A DNA stretch of 64,000 nucleotides from Burkholderia sp. USMB20 (GCF_000949135.2 NZ_JTAN02000002.1:62001-126000), one strand, 5' to 3'; positions 16,887-25,538 are shown, numbered from the stretch's first letter. Notes: generated by a model from the letters alone, not told the origin. Made by a program: numbers and translations.

Positions 16887-18245
16887 TCAGTGCAGCTTGA
16901 TCGACGGCTGGTTGCGGCTTTGCAGCCAGTGGCTCAGCGACTGGAACAGCGCGCGCTTCAGTCCGTACACGCTGAACAGGTGCTTGCGGTACAGGAACTT
17001 GTACAGCCCGATCGCGGCGAGCCCGTCGACGATCAGCGAGCGCGAACGCACGCCGAGGTCGGCCTGATAGACGGCACCGGCCTGGCCGAGCGACACGACG
17101 GTGCCCGCGTCGCGGAACGTGAAGCCCGCCACCGGCTTGCCGGCGAGGCGCCGCGCGAGCGCTTCGCACAGGTACACGGCCTGCTGGTGCGCGACCTGCG
17201 CGCGCGGCGGCAGGAAGCCGCCCGCGTCGGCCGACGGGCACGCGGCGCAGTCGCCGAACGCGTACACGTGCGGATCGTCGGGCGTCTGCAGCGTCTCGGT
17301 CACGATCACCTGGTTCGACCGGTTGAGCGCGATGTCGCCGAGTTCCCGCAGCATCGCGGGGCCCGCGACGCCGGCCGCCCAGATCGTGATGTCGCTCGCG
17401 AGCCGCTCGCCGGCCGCGGTCGTGACCGCGTCCGCGCCGACTTCCGCGACGCGCGTGTCCGTCAGCACGTCGACGTTCAGCGTGCGCAGTTGCGCGTGCA
17501 TCTTGGCCGACAGCCTTGCGTCGAGCGCAGGCAGGATGCGCGGGCCGCCTTCGATCAGCCGGATGTGCACGTCGCGTGCGGACACCAGCGCCTTGAAGCG
17601 ATACGTCGTCAGCTGCTGGATCGCATGGCGCAGCGCCGCGGCCAGTTCGACGCCCGTCGCGCCCGCGCCGATCACGTTGATGCAGATCGGCGCGGCGCGC
17701 CGCGCCGGCTGCTGCTCGGCCAGGTGGTTCGCCTTCGTGCACGCGGCGAGGAACTTGCGGCGGAAGTCCTCGGCCTGGTCGAGGTTTTCGAGCGGCAACG
17801 CGTGGCGCGCGGCGCCCGGCACGTTGAAGAAATTCGTCACGCTGCCGACTGCCAGCACCAGGTCGTCGTAGCCGAGCTCGCGCTGCGGCAGGATCTCCGT
17901 GCCGTCCGCGTCCTGCACCGCGGCGATCGTCGCCGTGCGTGCCGCGCGGTCGACCCGCTGCAGCGCGCCCTGCACGAAGCGGAAGCCGTGGCGCTTCGCC
18001 TGCGCCGCGTATTCGATCGTGTGCGAGGCCGGATCGCGATGGCCGGACGCGGCTTCGTGCAGCAGCGGCTTCCAGAAGTGCGTCGGGTAGCGGTCGACGA
18101 GCACGACGTCGGCTTGCCCGCGGCGGCCGACCGTGTCGCCGAGGCGCGTGGCGAGCTGCAGGCCGCCGGCGCCGCCGCCGACGATCACGATGCGCGGCAC
18201 GCGCGGTGCGCGATCCGTTGCAAGGGTAGGCGTGATGGTGTCCAT
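16887..18245 (-). CDS. ndh: Type II NADH:quinone oxidoreductase (NDH-2 family)
   Basis: A 452-residue single-subunit NADH dehydrogenase that moves electrons from NADH to quinone at the inner-membrane surface without pumping protons. The FAD Rossmann motif RIVIVGGGAGGLQLATRLG sits near residue 18. VDRYPTHFWKPLLHE follows, then the second dinucleotide motif VIGAGATGVELAAAL. The FAD-binding region ends YAFGDCAACP, with the quinone-site QQAVYLCEAL. The basic amphipathic C-terminus suits peripheral membrane binding. The ATG at 18245 has GGGAG upstream. It is divergent from a LysR gene with 100 bp between starts and ends in its own terminator. Confidence 0.9.
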   Translation of the reverse strand: MDTITPTLATDRAPRVPRIVIVGGGAGGLQLATRLGDTVGRRGQADVVLVDRYPTHFWKPLLHEAASGHRDPASHTIEYAAQAKRHGFRFVQGALQRVDRAARTATIAAVQDADGTEILPQRELGYDDLVLAVGSVTNFFNVPGAARHALPLENLDQAEDFRRKFLAACTKANHLAEQQPARRAAPICINVIGAGATGVELAAALRHAIQQLTTYRFKALVSARDVHIRLIEGGPRILPALDARLSAKMHAQLRTLNVDVLTDTRVAEVGADAVTTAAGERLASDITIWAAGVAGPAMLRELGDIALNRSNQVIVTETLQTPDDPHVYAFGDCAACPSADAGGFLPPRAQVAHQQAVYLCEALARRLAGKPVAGFTFRDAGTVVSLGQAGAVYQADLGVRSRSLIVDGLAAIGLYKFLYRKHLFSVYGLKRALFQSLSHWLQSRNQPSIKLH

Positions 18246-18324
18246 GTTGTGGCTCCCGCTGATGACGATTCGGATGACATTGCTCAAGAACCGACGATAT
18301 AGTTTTGAACCTACGCGAACAATT

Positions 18325-18360
18325 TAATGTTTATAAGCGACTCATATGTATTCACTTATA
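18325..18360. promoter_or_regulatory. AT-rich box, copy 2, and dyad overlapping the LysR start
   Basis: TAATGTTTATAA followed by GCGACTCATA (18325-18346) nearly repeats the box at 16650. It extends into an imperfect inverted repeat: TATAAGCGACT (18332-18342) pairs with ATTCACTTATA (18350-18360), 9 of 11 positions, centred on the CATATG that holds the LysR start codon. This suits LysR autoregulation and control of the divergent ndh gene. Confidence 0.5.
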
Positions 18361-19299
18361 GGAAAGACCGCGACGTTCCGGCAGCTGAAGGCGCTGGACA
18401 TGATTGCGCGGCTCGGCAGCGTGTCGCGCGCGGCCGAGGAGCTGAACCTGACGCAGCCGGCCGTGTCGCTGCAGGTGCGCCTGCTCGAGGAGGCGGTGGG
18501 CGCCGCGCTGCTGCAGCGGGTGGGGCGCGGCGTGCAGCTGACCGCCGCCGGTGAAATCGTGTCGCGCTATGCGCGCGAGATCCTGCATCTGTGGAGCGAG
18601 GCCGGCGACGAAGTGGCCGCGCTGACGGGCGATCTCGGCGGCACGCTGCGGATCGGCGCGATCACGACGGCCGAGTACCTGATCCCGCCGCTGCTGGTGA
18701 AATTCACCGCGACGCGTCCGCACGTGAAGACCTATTTCAAGGTCGGCAATCGCGACGACATCATCCGCATGCTCGCGACGCATGAAATCGATCTCGCGGT
18801 GATGGGCAGCGCGCCGAAGGAGCTGCGCACGCACGCGGTCGAATTCGCGAAGCATCCGATGGTGTTCGTCGCGGCGCCCGGCCATCCGCTGATGCAGCGC
18901 AAGCGCGTCGCGCTGAAGGATCTCGAATCCGCGCACCTGCTCGTGCGCGAACGCGGCGCGGGCACGCGTTCCACGGTCGAGAGCCTGTTCAAGACGGCCG
19001 GCCATCGCTTTCACGTGGGCTCCGAACTGTCGAGCAACGAGGCGATCAAGCAGATGGCCGAAGCGGGGCTCGGCGTCGCGTTCCTGTCGTTGCACGCGTG
19101 TGCACTCGAGTTGCGCACGGGGCTGCTCGGGCAGTTGCCGTTTCCGGGTAACCCGATCGAGCGCGAATGGTATGTGGTCACGCTCGCCGACCGGCGGATC
19201 TCGCAGGTGACGGGGCTGTTTCGCGATTTCCTGATCAAGCAGGGCGCGCCGGTGATCGACGGCGCGACCGTCGCGCCGCACGAGCGGCGGCGCAAGTAG
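18346..19299 (+). CDS. LysR family regulator (CbbR/CysB-like)
   Basis: A 317-residue LysR protein. Its HTH region is TFRQLKALDMIARLGSVSR, then AAEELNLTQPAVSLQVRLLE, in the first 50 residues. An effector domain starts near GGTLRIGAITTAEYLIPPLL, a segment typical of CbbR-type members. The start at 18346 has no good ribosome-binding site and sits within a dyad, so translation and binding may compete; no earlier ATG is better. It is divergent from ndh, which makes ndh the obvious target. The effector is unknown; redox- or NAD(P)H-linked metabolites are usual for CbbR-like proteins. Confidence 0.85.
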   Translation: MYSLIGKTATFRQLKALDMIARLGSVSRAAEELNLTQPAVSLQVRLLEEAVGAALLQRVGRGVQLTAAGEIVSRYAREILHLWSEAGDEVAALTGDLGGTLRIGAITTAEYLIPPLLVKFTATRPHVKTYFKVGNRDDIIRMLATHEIDLAVMGSAPKELRTHAVEFAKHPMVFVAAPGHPLMQRKRVALKDLESAHLLVRERGAGTRSTVESLFKTAGHRFHVGSELSSNEAIKQMAEAGLGVAFLSLHACALELRTGLLGQLPFPGNPIEREWYVVTLADRRISQVTGLFRDFLIKQGAPVIDGATVAPHERRRK

Positions 19300-19337
19300 G
19301 CCGACGCGGGCGGCGCGTGTGCCCTGTGTCGCGGCGG

Positions 19338-19571
19338 TTAAACGATCCCGAAGTCGTCGTTGCTGTCGGGAATCGACGCGAGCAGCCGCTCGAGCCGGTA
19401 CCAGCCGATCATGCGCAGGCAACGTGCGGCGAGTGTCGCGCGGATACTGCCGGAACGAGGACGGGAAACAGGGCGGGAAGCGGGGCGAGAAGCGCGGCGG
19501 GAAGCAACGCGGGTGGCCCCGGACGGCGGCGGCGCGGCGAACGTCGCGCGAAACGGGCGGCAATCGGGCAT
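19338..19571 (-). CDS. Small basic protein with IPDSNDDF tail
   Basis: A 77-residue candidate gene starting at ATG 19571 with ACGGAG 8 bp upstream. The middle is low complexity (Arg, Ser, Pro and Ala; encoded by near-repeats of GCGGGAAGC). The last 30 residues, CLRMIGWYRLERLLASIPDS then NDDFGIV, look ordered and like a conserved short helix plus acidic tail. The function is unknown. The frame continues upstream through low-quality sequence, so the gene is only moderately sure. It converges with the LysR gene. Confidence 0.45.
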   Translation of the reverse strand: MPDCRPFRATFAAPPPSGATRVASRRASRPASRPVSRPRSGSIRATLAARCLRMIGWYRLERLLASIPDSNDDFGIV

Positions 19572-19763
19572 GACGGGCTCCGTAGGTGTCGGATGAGGCG
19601 ATCGTAGGCGTGTCGGCGCTTGCTGGCGCGCAGGCACGGATCGGCTGGAGCAGAAACGGATGATCTTTTTCCGCGCGGTGCGGGAACGGGCGTGCGCGCC
19701 CGGCAAGCACCGCGGAAAAGCGTCACAATGCGCGTTCGACACCCGATCTGGTGGAGGGGAACC

Positions 19764-20669
19764 ATGAGCGATCCGATTCTCGCCGCGCCGACCGACAACG
19801 GCGTGCCGGTCAGCCTGCGCTCCAGCCGCGGGCTCGGCTGGCGCGGCTTCGGCGCGTCGCTGCTGGAGATTCGCGCGGGCACGTACCGGATTCCGGCCGC
19901 CGAGCATCACCGCATCGGCGTGCATATCGGTTCGCCCGTGCGCGCGGATTGCGTGTGCGACGGCGAACGCGTGTCGCGCATCCAGGCGCACGGCGACGTC
20001 GACGTGATTCCCGCCGGCGTGCCGGGCCGGTGGACCGACAGCGCCGACTGCCGGATCCTGCACATCGCGCTCAGCGACACGTTCGTGCGGCGCACGTTCG
20101 AGCAACTCGAACTGAAGCCGTCGCAGGCGCAGATCCGCCGGCGGCTGCAGGTGCGCGATCCGCGCCTGCAGCACATCGCGTGGGCGATGGCCGCCGAACT
20201 CGAGGCGGAAGACGCGTCGGACCCGCTCTATGCGGAGAGCCTGTGCACGGCGCTCGTCGCGCGGCTGGTCGACAGCCAACCGGCGTTCCGCGAGCGCCGG
20301 CGTACGCTTGCGCCGAAGGCGGCGGCCCGCGTGATCGACTATGTCGAGGCGAACCTCGAGCGACGCATGACGCTCGCCGAACTCGCGGCGCTCGTGTCGA
20401 TCAGCGTGCCGCATTTCAAGGTGCTGTTTCGCGAGACGCTCGGGATGCCGGTGCATCAGTACGTGGTGCGGCGCCGGGTCGAGCGTGCGAAGGCGTTGCT
20501 GCTCGAAGGCCGGCTCAGCATCAGCCAGATCGCGCTCGAAGCCGGGTTTGCGCATCAGAGCCACATGGCGAACTGGATGAATCGCGTGCTGGGCGCGACG
20601 CCGACGGAGATCGCGCGGTCAGGGGCGCGGGGTGGGCTGAGGCTCGCTTATGACGGCGACGACCGTTGA
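19764..20669 (+). CDS. AraC family transcriptional regulator
   Basis: A 301-residue regulator with an N-terminal cupin-like sensing domain (about 20-160) and a C-terminal double HTH beginning ARVIDYVEANLERRMTLAEL. It continues ISVPHFKVLFRETLGMPVHQ and then ISQIALEAGFAHQSHMANW, the second recognition helix region. The ATG at 19764 follows GGAGGGGA. It precedes an NmrA-like reductase gene by 295 bp on the same strand. Control of that gene is possible but no site is visible. Confidence 0.85.
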   Translation: MSDPILAAPTDNGVPVSLRSSRGLGWRGFGASLLEIRAGTYRIPAAEHHRIGVHIGSPVRADCVCDGERVSRIQAHGDVDVIPAGVPGRWTDSADCRILHIALSDTFVRRTFEQLELKPSQAQIRRRLQVRDPRLQHIAWAMAAELEAEDASDPLYAESLCTALVARLVDSQPAFRERRRTLAPKAAARVIDYVEANLERRMTLAELAALVSISVPHFKVLFRETLGMPVHQYVVRRRVERAKALLLEGRLSISQIALEAGFAHQSHMANWMNRVLGATPTEIARSGARGGLRLAYDGDDR

Positions 20670-20964
20670 TCGAGCGCGGTGGCTCAATGTCCGCGCGTGC
20701 GCGACGACGATCGGTGAGTGCTCGATTCGTCACGCGCGGACAATGCTTCGTTTCGACTGCATGAGCGTGGCTGGCAGCACCATGCGAGCCTCGACCGCAA
20801 GCGTTCGACACCGTGTCGTACAACGTCCGGTTCCTGCCATGCAGCGGACGAACCCGGCACGCGCCTGATCCGTCATCCTTTCCTGCTCGCGTCATCCGTC
20901 CGTGCGCGTCACGTTGGCGCTGCGCACCGACAATCACATCACCTTCATCCCCCAGGAGCGGATC
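20670..20964. other. Intergenic region without a recognisable gene
   Basis: 295 bp between the AraC and NmrA-like genes. No frame here has a credible start with a ribosome-binding site and no hairpin terminator stands out. It probably holds the promoter of the reductase gene. Confidence 0.4.
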
Positions 20965-21852
20965 GTGTTCGTGATTTTCGGCGCATCAGGCAACGTCGGA
21001 CTGTCGACTGCAACGACCCTGCGTCAGGCAGGCCATCCCGTGCGCGCGGTGCTGCGCGACGCACGCCGGCGCGATCGTTTCGCGCAACTCGGCTGCGACG
21101 TCGCGATTGCCGACCTGACCGACGCACGCGCGGTTGCGGCGGCGCTCGATGGCGCGCAAGCCGTGCAGATGCTGTGTCCGGTGCCGGTCGCCGACAGCGA
21201 CCCCGCGGCAACGATGGAGCGGACGATCGACATCGTGACCGGCGCACTTGCCGCGAATCCGCCGCCGGCGCTGCTCGCGCTGTCGGACTACGGCGCGGAG
21301 CGTGAAGGCAACACGGGCATCACGCGGCTCTTTCATCGTCTGGAAGAAGCGGTGAAGACGGTTCCGACGCGGCTCACGCTGCTGCGCTCGGCCGAGCACC
21401 TGCAGAACTGGACGCGCGTGTTGCCCGTCGCGCTCGCAACCGGTGTGCTGCCGAGCTTTCACCATCCGGTCGACAAGGTGTTTCCGACGGTCTGGGCGCC
21501 CGATGTGGGTGTCGCGGCGGCGCAGTTGCTGCTCGATTCCGCCGAAACCGGCAACGGGCCGCGTATCGTCAGCATCGAAGGGCCGCAGCGCGCGAGCGTG
21601 CGGGACATCGCGGATACGCTCGGCGCGGCGGCCGACCGCGAGATCGTCGCGCGCGAACTGCCGCGCGACGCATGGACCGCGACGCTGTTGCGCGCGGGGC
21701 TCAGCGAACGGCATGCGCAATTGATCGTCGATCTGTACGACGTGCACAACGCGGGGCAGATCGATGTCGAGGCCGGCGTGTCGGAGCGGGTGTACGGCAC
21801 GACGACACTGGCGGACGCGCTCGCGACCCTGGTGCGCGCGCACGCGCGGTGA
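20965..21852 (+). CDS. NmrA-like NAD(P)-binding protein
   Basis: A 295-residue atypical SDR of the NmrA/azoreductase-like group, opening MFVIFGASGNVGLSTA with the GxxGxxG dinucleotide motif at residues 6-12. It lacks the YxxxK catalytic pair of classical SDRs, as the family does. FPTVWAPDVGVAAAQLLLDS and the C-terminal helical part complete the fold. I chose GTG at 20965, 6 bp after CAGGAGCG, because it puts the Rossmann strand directly at the N-terminus; an upstream in-frame start at 20902 has no site. Such proteins act as redox sensors or quinone/azo reductases; which applies is unknown. Confidence 0.8.
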   Translation: MFVIFGASGNVGLSTATTLRQAGHPVRAVLRDARRRDRFAQLGCDVAIADLTDARAVAAALDGAQAVQMLCPVPVADSDPAATMERTIDIVTGALAANPPPALLALSDYGAEREGNTGITRLFHRLEEAVKTVPTRLTLLRSAEHLQNWTRVLPVALATGVLPSFHHPVDKVFPTVWAPDVGVAAAQLLLDSAETGNGPRIVSIEGPQRASVRDIADTLGAAADREIVARELPRDAWTATLLRAGLSERHAQLIVDLYDVHNAGQIDVEAGVSERVYGTTTLADALATLVRAHAR

Positions 21853-21879
21853 GCGGGGTGGCGGCAGAAAGGATGCGCG

Positions 21880-23082
21880 TTACGCCTGCCGCCGCGCCCT
21901 GCCGGACACCGCATACGCGACCGACCCGATCACGATCCCCCAGAACGCGGACCCGAGCCCGAGCCACGTCATCCCCGAAGCGGTCGCGAGGAACGTGATC
22001 ACCGACGTTTCGCGATGCGCCTCGTCCTCGAAGATCCCGTGCACGTTCGCGCCGATCGCACCGATCAGCGCGAGCCCTGCGAGGATCGCGACGAACGCCT
22101 TCGGCAGTGCGAAGAACAGCGTGACGATCGTCCCCGCGAAGAGCCCGCCGATCAGGTAGATCACGCCGTTCGCGATGCCCGCGATATAACGCCGGTCCGG
22201 ATCCTCGTGCGCGTCCTTGCCGGTGCATAGCGCCGCGGTGATCGCCGCGACCACGATCGTGATCCCGCCGAAGCACGCGACCGCGAGCGACATCACGCTG
22301 GTTGCCGTGATGATCGGCCGCGCGCTCGTGTGGTAGCCCGACACGCGCAGGATCGTCATCCCCGGCAGGAACTGGCCGGTGAGACTGACGACGACGAGCG
22401 GCAGCGCGAGGCTGAGCGTCGTGCCGAGCGTCCATTCGGGCGCGATGAAGATCGGCCGCGCGATGCTCGGCGACACGTTGCCGAGATGCGCCATCCCGAG
22501 CAGCGTCGCGAGCGCGGCGCCCGTCAGCAGCACGAGCACGATGCTGTAGCGCGGCAGCAGGCGCTTGAAGATCACGTACGCGGCGATCATCCCGAACCCG
22601 AGCACCGGCTGCGCGGTCGCGGCGGAGAACGCGCGCATGCCGAACGGCAGCAGGATGCCGGCCATCATCCCGCACGCGATGCCGCGCGGAATATGGCGCA
22701 CGAGCCGGTCGAAATAGCCGGTGATGCCGATCACGAGGATGATCAGCGCGGCCGTGATGTACGCGCCGACGGCCTGGTTCAGCGTCAGTTGCGGAAAGAG
22801 GCCGACGAGCAGCGCGGTGCCGGGCGCCGACCACGCGGTCACGACCGGCGCCTTCAGTTTCCAGCTCGCGAACAGCCCCGACACGCCCGCGCCGATCGAG
22901 ATCGCCCAGACCCACGAAGCCACCATCTCGTTGGACGCATGCGCGGCCTGCGACGCCTGGAAGAAGATCGCGAGCGGGCCCGCGTAGGAAATCAGCACCG
23001 CGAGAAAGCCCGCGGTGACCGCGGAGACGGACCAGTCGTTGCCGATCGAGCGGATCGCGCCCGGCGAGGTGTTCGGTTGCAT
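21880..23082 (-). CDS. benE: Benzoate/H+ symporter, BenE family
   Basis: A 400-residue polytopic membrane protein with about 12 hydrophobic segments, from GFLAVLISYAGPLAIFFQA near the N-terminus to WGIVIGSVAYAVSGRARRQA at the C-terminus. The segment WSAPGTALLVGLFPQLTLNQ is characteristic of the BenE family of benzoate:proton symporters. No ben or cat genes flank it here, so its link to aromatic catabolism is by family only. The ATG at 23082 lacks a strong ribosome-binding site. It converges with the NmrA-like gene, with 27 bp between the stops. Confidence 0.88.
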   Translation of the reverse strand: MQPNTSPGAIRSIGNDWSVSAVTAGFLAVLISYAGPLAIFFQASQAAHASNEMVASWVWAISIGAGVSGLFASWKLKAPVVTAWSAPGTALLVGLFPQLTLNQAVGAYITAALIILVIGITGYFDRLVRHIPRGIACGMMAGILLPFGMRAFSAATAQPVLGFGMIAAYVIFKRLLPRYSIVLVLLTGAALATLLGMAHLGNVSPSIARPIFIAPEWTLGTTLSLALPLVVVSLTGQFLPGMTILRVSGYHTSARPIITATSVMSLAVACFGGITIVVAAITAALCTGKDAHEDPDRRYIAGIANGVIYLIGGLFAGTIVTLFFALPKAFVAILAGLALIGAIGANVHGIFEDEAHRETSVITFLATASGMTWLGLGSAFWGIVIGSVAYAVSGRARRQA

Positions 23083-23308
23083 CGTCGTAGGGAATGCGGC
23101 GCGCGGCCGGGAGGCTGAGCCGGGGCGAATGATTGTTGGAACCCCGGACGAGTCGTCATTCTGGACATTGCCGGTGGAATTGGCAATTCGCCGATGAAGC
23201 TCGGCGTTGTCGGCTTTTTGTAATGAACGCGCGCCGGGGCGGCTTGGCGCGCGTCGTCGCGTCGTCGTATCGGGCGGCTTCACGGCGGAGCGCGGCCCCG
23301 CTCGCGCG

Positions 23309-24334
23309 TTACGTACTGATCTGAAGATACCCGTCGACCGCGGCGACCTTCGCACCGCCGCCCGTCGACAGCGATGCCGTGCCCTGGTCGAACGGGTGCA
23401 CGGGCGTGTCGGTCGGCGTCCACGCATGGCGCGCCAGCAGTTCGCGATACCCGCCGCGGATCACGAAGCCGCCGCATTTCTCCGCATAGGCGTCGCGCCG
23501 CATCCGGTACGCGCGCGGCAGGTCGTACCACGGCAGCCTCGGCAGGTCGTGATGCACGAGGTGGTAGTTGTTGTTCAGGTACAGCAGCCGCATCGCAAAA
23601 CCGGCCTCGTTGATCGCGATGCGCGCCTTCGGATGCCGCGCGACGCGGTGCTCGAACAGCGAACGGATCATCGCGAGCGACAGCGCGGGCCACGTCACCG
23701 CCAGCAGGTAGTACCACCACGGCACGCCGATCGCCCACTGCAGCCACGCGAGCAGCGCGACCACGCAGGCGGCGTGCGTCGCCCACATCGGCAGATAGCG
23801 GAAGTCGCCGCGCCGGAACGCGGCGAACGCGTCGGCGAACATCGCGGCGATGCTCGTCGGCGGCCCGAACACGAGACGTCCGACGAAGGTGGTGCGCGCA
23901 ACCGTCAGCGCGCGACGCCAGCGCGGCAGCCGCGCCCACTGCTCGCGCGACACGTAGTTCGTTTCCGGGTCGACGCCCGGCACGGTCAGGTCCTCGTCGC
24001 GGTGATGGTCGAGGTGCGTGTCGCGATAGAGCGTGTACGGGTACCAGATCGTCAGCGGCGGATAGCCGAGCAGCCGGTTCACGAACGCGGAGCGCGTCGG
24101 ATGGCCGTGCAGCAGCTCGTGCTGCAGCGACATGTGCCACGCGCCGAGCAGGATCAGCGGCGGCGTCGCGGCCGCGAGCGACAGGCGCTCGGCACGCACG
24201 AGCAGCAGCACGGCGAGCCAGCCGCCGTAGATCGCGACGACCAGCAGCCAGGTCGGCCACTCGGTACGGGCAGTGAAGCGGGCGTCGAGCGCGGCGATCG
24301 CGCGCGCGTGGTCGACGTCGAAGTATTCGGCCAT
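23309..24334 (-). CDS. Fatty acid desaturase family protein
   Basis: A 341-residue integral membrane di-iron enzyme. The three histidine boxes are present: HELLHG, HLDHH, and a third with YHLVHH near residue 255. Hydrophobic pairs lie at about 28-62 and 185-225. Members insert double bonds or hydroxyl groups into acyl chains or carotenoid-type lipids using O2 and a ferredoxin or cytochrome donor. The exact substrate is not predictable; the length and the short C-terminal tail suit a bacterial acyl-lipid desaturase or beta-carotene-hydroxylase-like enzyme. A 9-bp tandem repeat lies 12 bp upstream of its start. No electron donor gene is adjacent. Confidence 0.85.
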   Translation of the reverse strand: MAEYFDVDHARAIAALDARFTARTEWPTWLLVVAIYGGWLAVLLLVRAERLSLAAATPPLILLGAWHMSLQHELLHGHPTRSAFVNRLLGYPPLTIWYPYTLYRDTHLDHHRDEDLTVPGVDPETNYVSREQWARLPRWRRALTVARTTFVGRLVFGPPTSIAAMFADAFAAFRRGDFRYLPMWATHAACVVALLAWLQWAIGVPWWYYLLAVTWPALSLAMIRSLFEHRVARHPKARIAINEAGFAMRLLYLNNNYHLVHHDLPRLPWYDLPRAYRMRRDAYAEKCGGFVIRGGYRELLARHAWTPTDTPVHPFDQGTASLSTGGGAKVAAVDGYLQIST

Positions 24335-24345
24335 GGTGCTGGGGC

Positions 24346-24381
24346 GGTTGAAGCGGGTGAAGCCGGTGAAGCCGGTGAAGC
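24346..24381. repeat. 9-bp tandem repeat, four units
   Basis: Four units of a 9-mer close to SGGTGAAGC lie in the leader of the desaturase gene, 12 bp upstream of its ATG (24334). Two units are identical and the others differ at one or two positions. The repeat overlaps the place where a promoter or ribosome-binding site would be. Confidence 0.7.
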
Positions 24382-24551
24382 GGGCGATATACGGATAACC
24401 GGTAGCGGACGATCGCGCCGGTGCGGGCTGCGATGCGGTTGGCCGACCGGCGTCGCGGCTCGCGGTCAGCCGCTACAGCGGCATGCGGCGGCGTCGCGAC
24501 ACTGGAACGCTAACCGGGCCGCGTAGTCAGGCCAACCAAGCAATTCGGATT

Positions 24552-24578
24552 TGCTTATCGCTGCGCGGCCGATAAGCA
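24552..24578. promoter_or_regulatory. Perfect 9-bp inverted repeat, operator candidate
   Basis: TGCTTATCG and CGATAAGCA separated by 9 bp, in the divergent region between the desaturase and PhnD-like genes, 112 bp from the latter's ATG. No T tract follows and no gene ends nearby, so an operator is more likely than a terminator. Confidence 0.45.
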
Positions 24579-24584
24579 TTGGCC

Positions 24585-24614
24585 GCCCCGGCCCCGGCCC
24601 CGGCCCCGGCCCCG
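24585..24614. repeat. Hexanucleotide repeat (GCCCCG)5
   Basis: Five perfect GCCCCG units, followed by an imperfect sixth, 76 bp upstream of the PhnD-like gene and 7 bp after the inverted repeat. A hexamer array of pure G/C in a promoter position could vary in copy number by slippage and alter expression. Confidence 0.8.
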
Positions 24615-24689
24615 GCCGCGTGCCGGACCCCGGCGACGCCCGGGCGAACGGGCTTTCTCCAGGGCGCCGCCAATGCGTAGAATGCCCGC

Positions 24690-25514
24690 ATGAGCCAATG
24701 GATCGCCGGACTGCCGATGTACAACGTGACGCCGCGCCACGCCGCGCTGTGGCGCGCGCTGCTGCGTGACGCGCTCGATGCGTTCGCGCGCGCCGGCGGG
24801 CCGGCCGGCGTCGCGTTGCTCGACGAGCCGTTCGGGGATCTGCACGCGCTGTGGCGCCGCAACGACCTGCTGTTGTCGCAGACGTGCGGTTATCCGTACC
24901 GGATGCTCGGATTGCGCGATACCGCGCACCTGATTGCGACACCGGCCTTCGATGCCCCCGGCTGCGACGGCGCGCGCTACAGCAGCGTGCTGGTCGCGTC
25001 GGCGCGCGTGCATGCGGGCGGCGCGACGACGCTGGCTGCGTGTCGCGGATTGCGGGCCGCCTTCAACGGCGCGGATTCGCACAGCGGGATGAACGCGTTC
25101 CGGCACGCGGTCGCGCCGCATGCGCACGACGGGCGTTTCTTCGGTTCGGTCGTGCCGTTCGGCTCGCACCTGAACGTGCTGCGCGCGCTGGCGGCAGGCG
25201 TTGCCGATTGCGCGGCGATCGATTGCGTGACCTTCGCGTACGTGCGTGACGCGCTGCCCGAGTTGTTGAAAGAGATCCGGATCATCGGCATGACGGCGTC
25301 GGCGCCGGGGTTGCCGTTGATCGCGTCGAAAGCGCTGGAAGGGCGGCTCGTGGAGGCGTTGCAGGATGCGCTCGATCACGCGGTCGCGCTCGATCCGGCG
25401 CGGGCGAGCGCACTGCGGCTGAAGGGATTCGAGCGCCTGCCGCCGGGCGCGTACGACACGATTGCCGGGTTTGCGCGGGATGCGGCCGCGCACGGGTATC
25501 CCGAGCTGGCGTGA
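24690..25514 (+). CDS. PhnD-like phosphate/phosphonate-type binding protein without signal peptide
   Basis: A 274-residue protein of the periplasmic phosphonate-binding (PhnD) type II fold. AGLPMYNVTPRHAALWRALL opens the domain; LLLSQTCGYPYRM, FNGADSHSGMNAFRHAV and AIDCVTFAYVRD are the conserved ligand-loop regions of this family. Unlike transported binding proteins it has no signal peptide or lipobox, and no ABC permease or ATPase gene lies nearby. It is therefore probably cytosolic, with a sensing or scavenging role, or an orphan. It converges with the GntR gene, with 24 bp between the stops. Confidence 0.7.
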   Translation: MSQWIAGLPMYNVTPRHAALWRALLRDALDAFARAGGPAGVALLDEPFGDLHALWRRNDLLLSQTCGYPYRMLGLRDTAHLIATPAFDAPGCDGARYSSVLVASARVHAGGATTLAACRGLRAAFNGADSHSGMNAFRHAVAPHAHDGRFFGSVVPFGSHLNVLRALAAGVADCAAIDCVTFAYVRDALPELLKEIRIIGMTASAPGLPLIASKALEGRLVEALQDALDHAVALDPARASALRLKGFERLPPGAYDTIAGFARDAAAHGYPELA

Positions 25515-25538
25515 TCGCGTCGTCCGCGCGGCGGCACG

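Noticed and set aside
23207-24526. A 439-residue plus-strand frame across the desaturase region, including a Gly-Glu-Ala repeat
   Set aside because: It is the complement of the desaturase gene plus the 9-bp repeat; the repeat translation is only a by-product of period 9.
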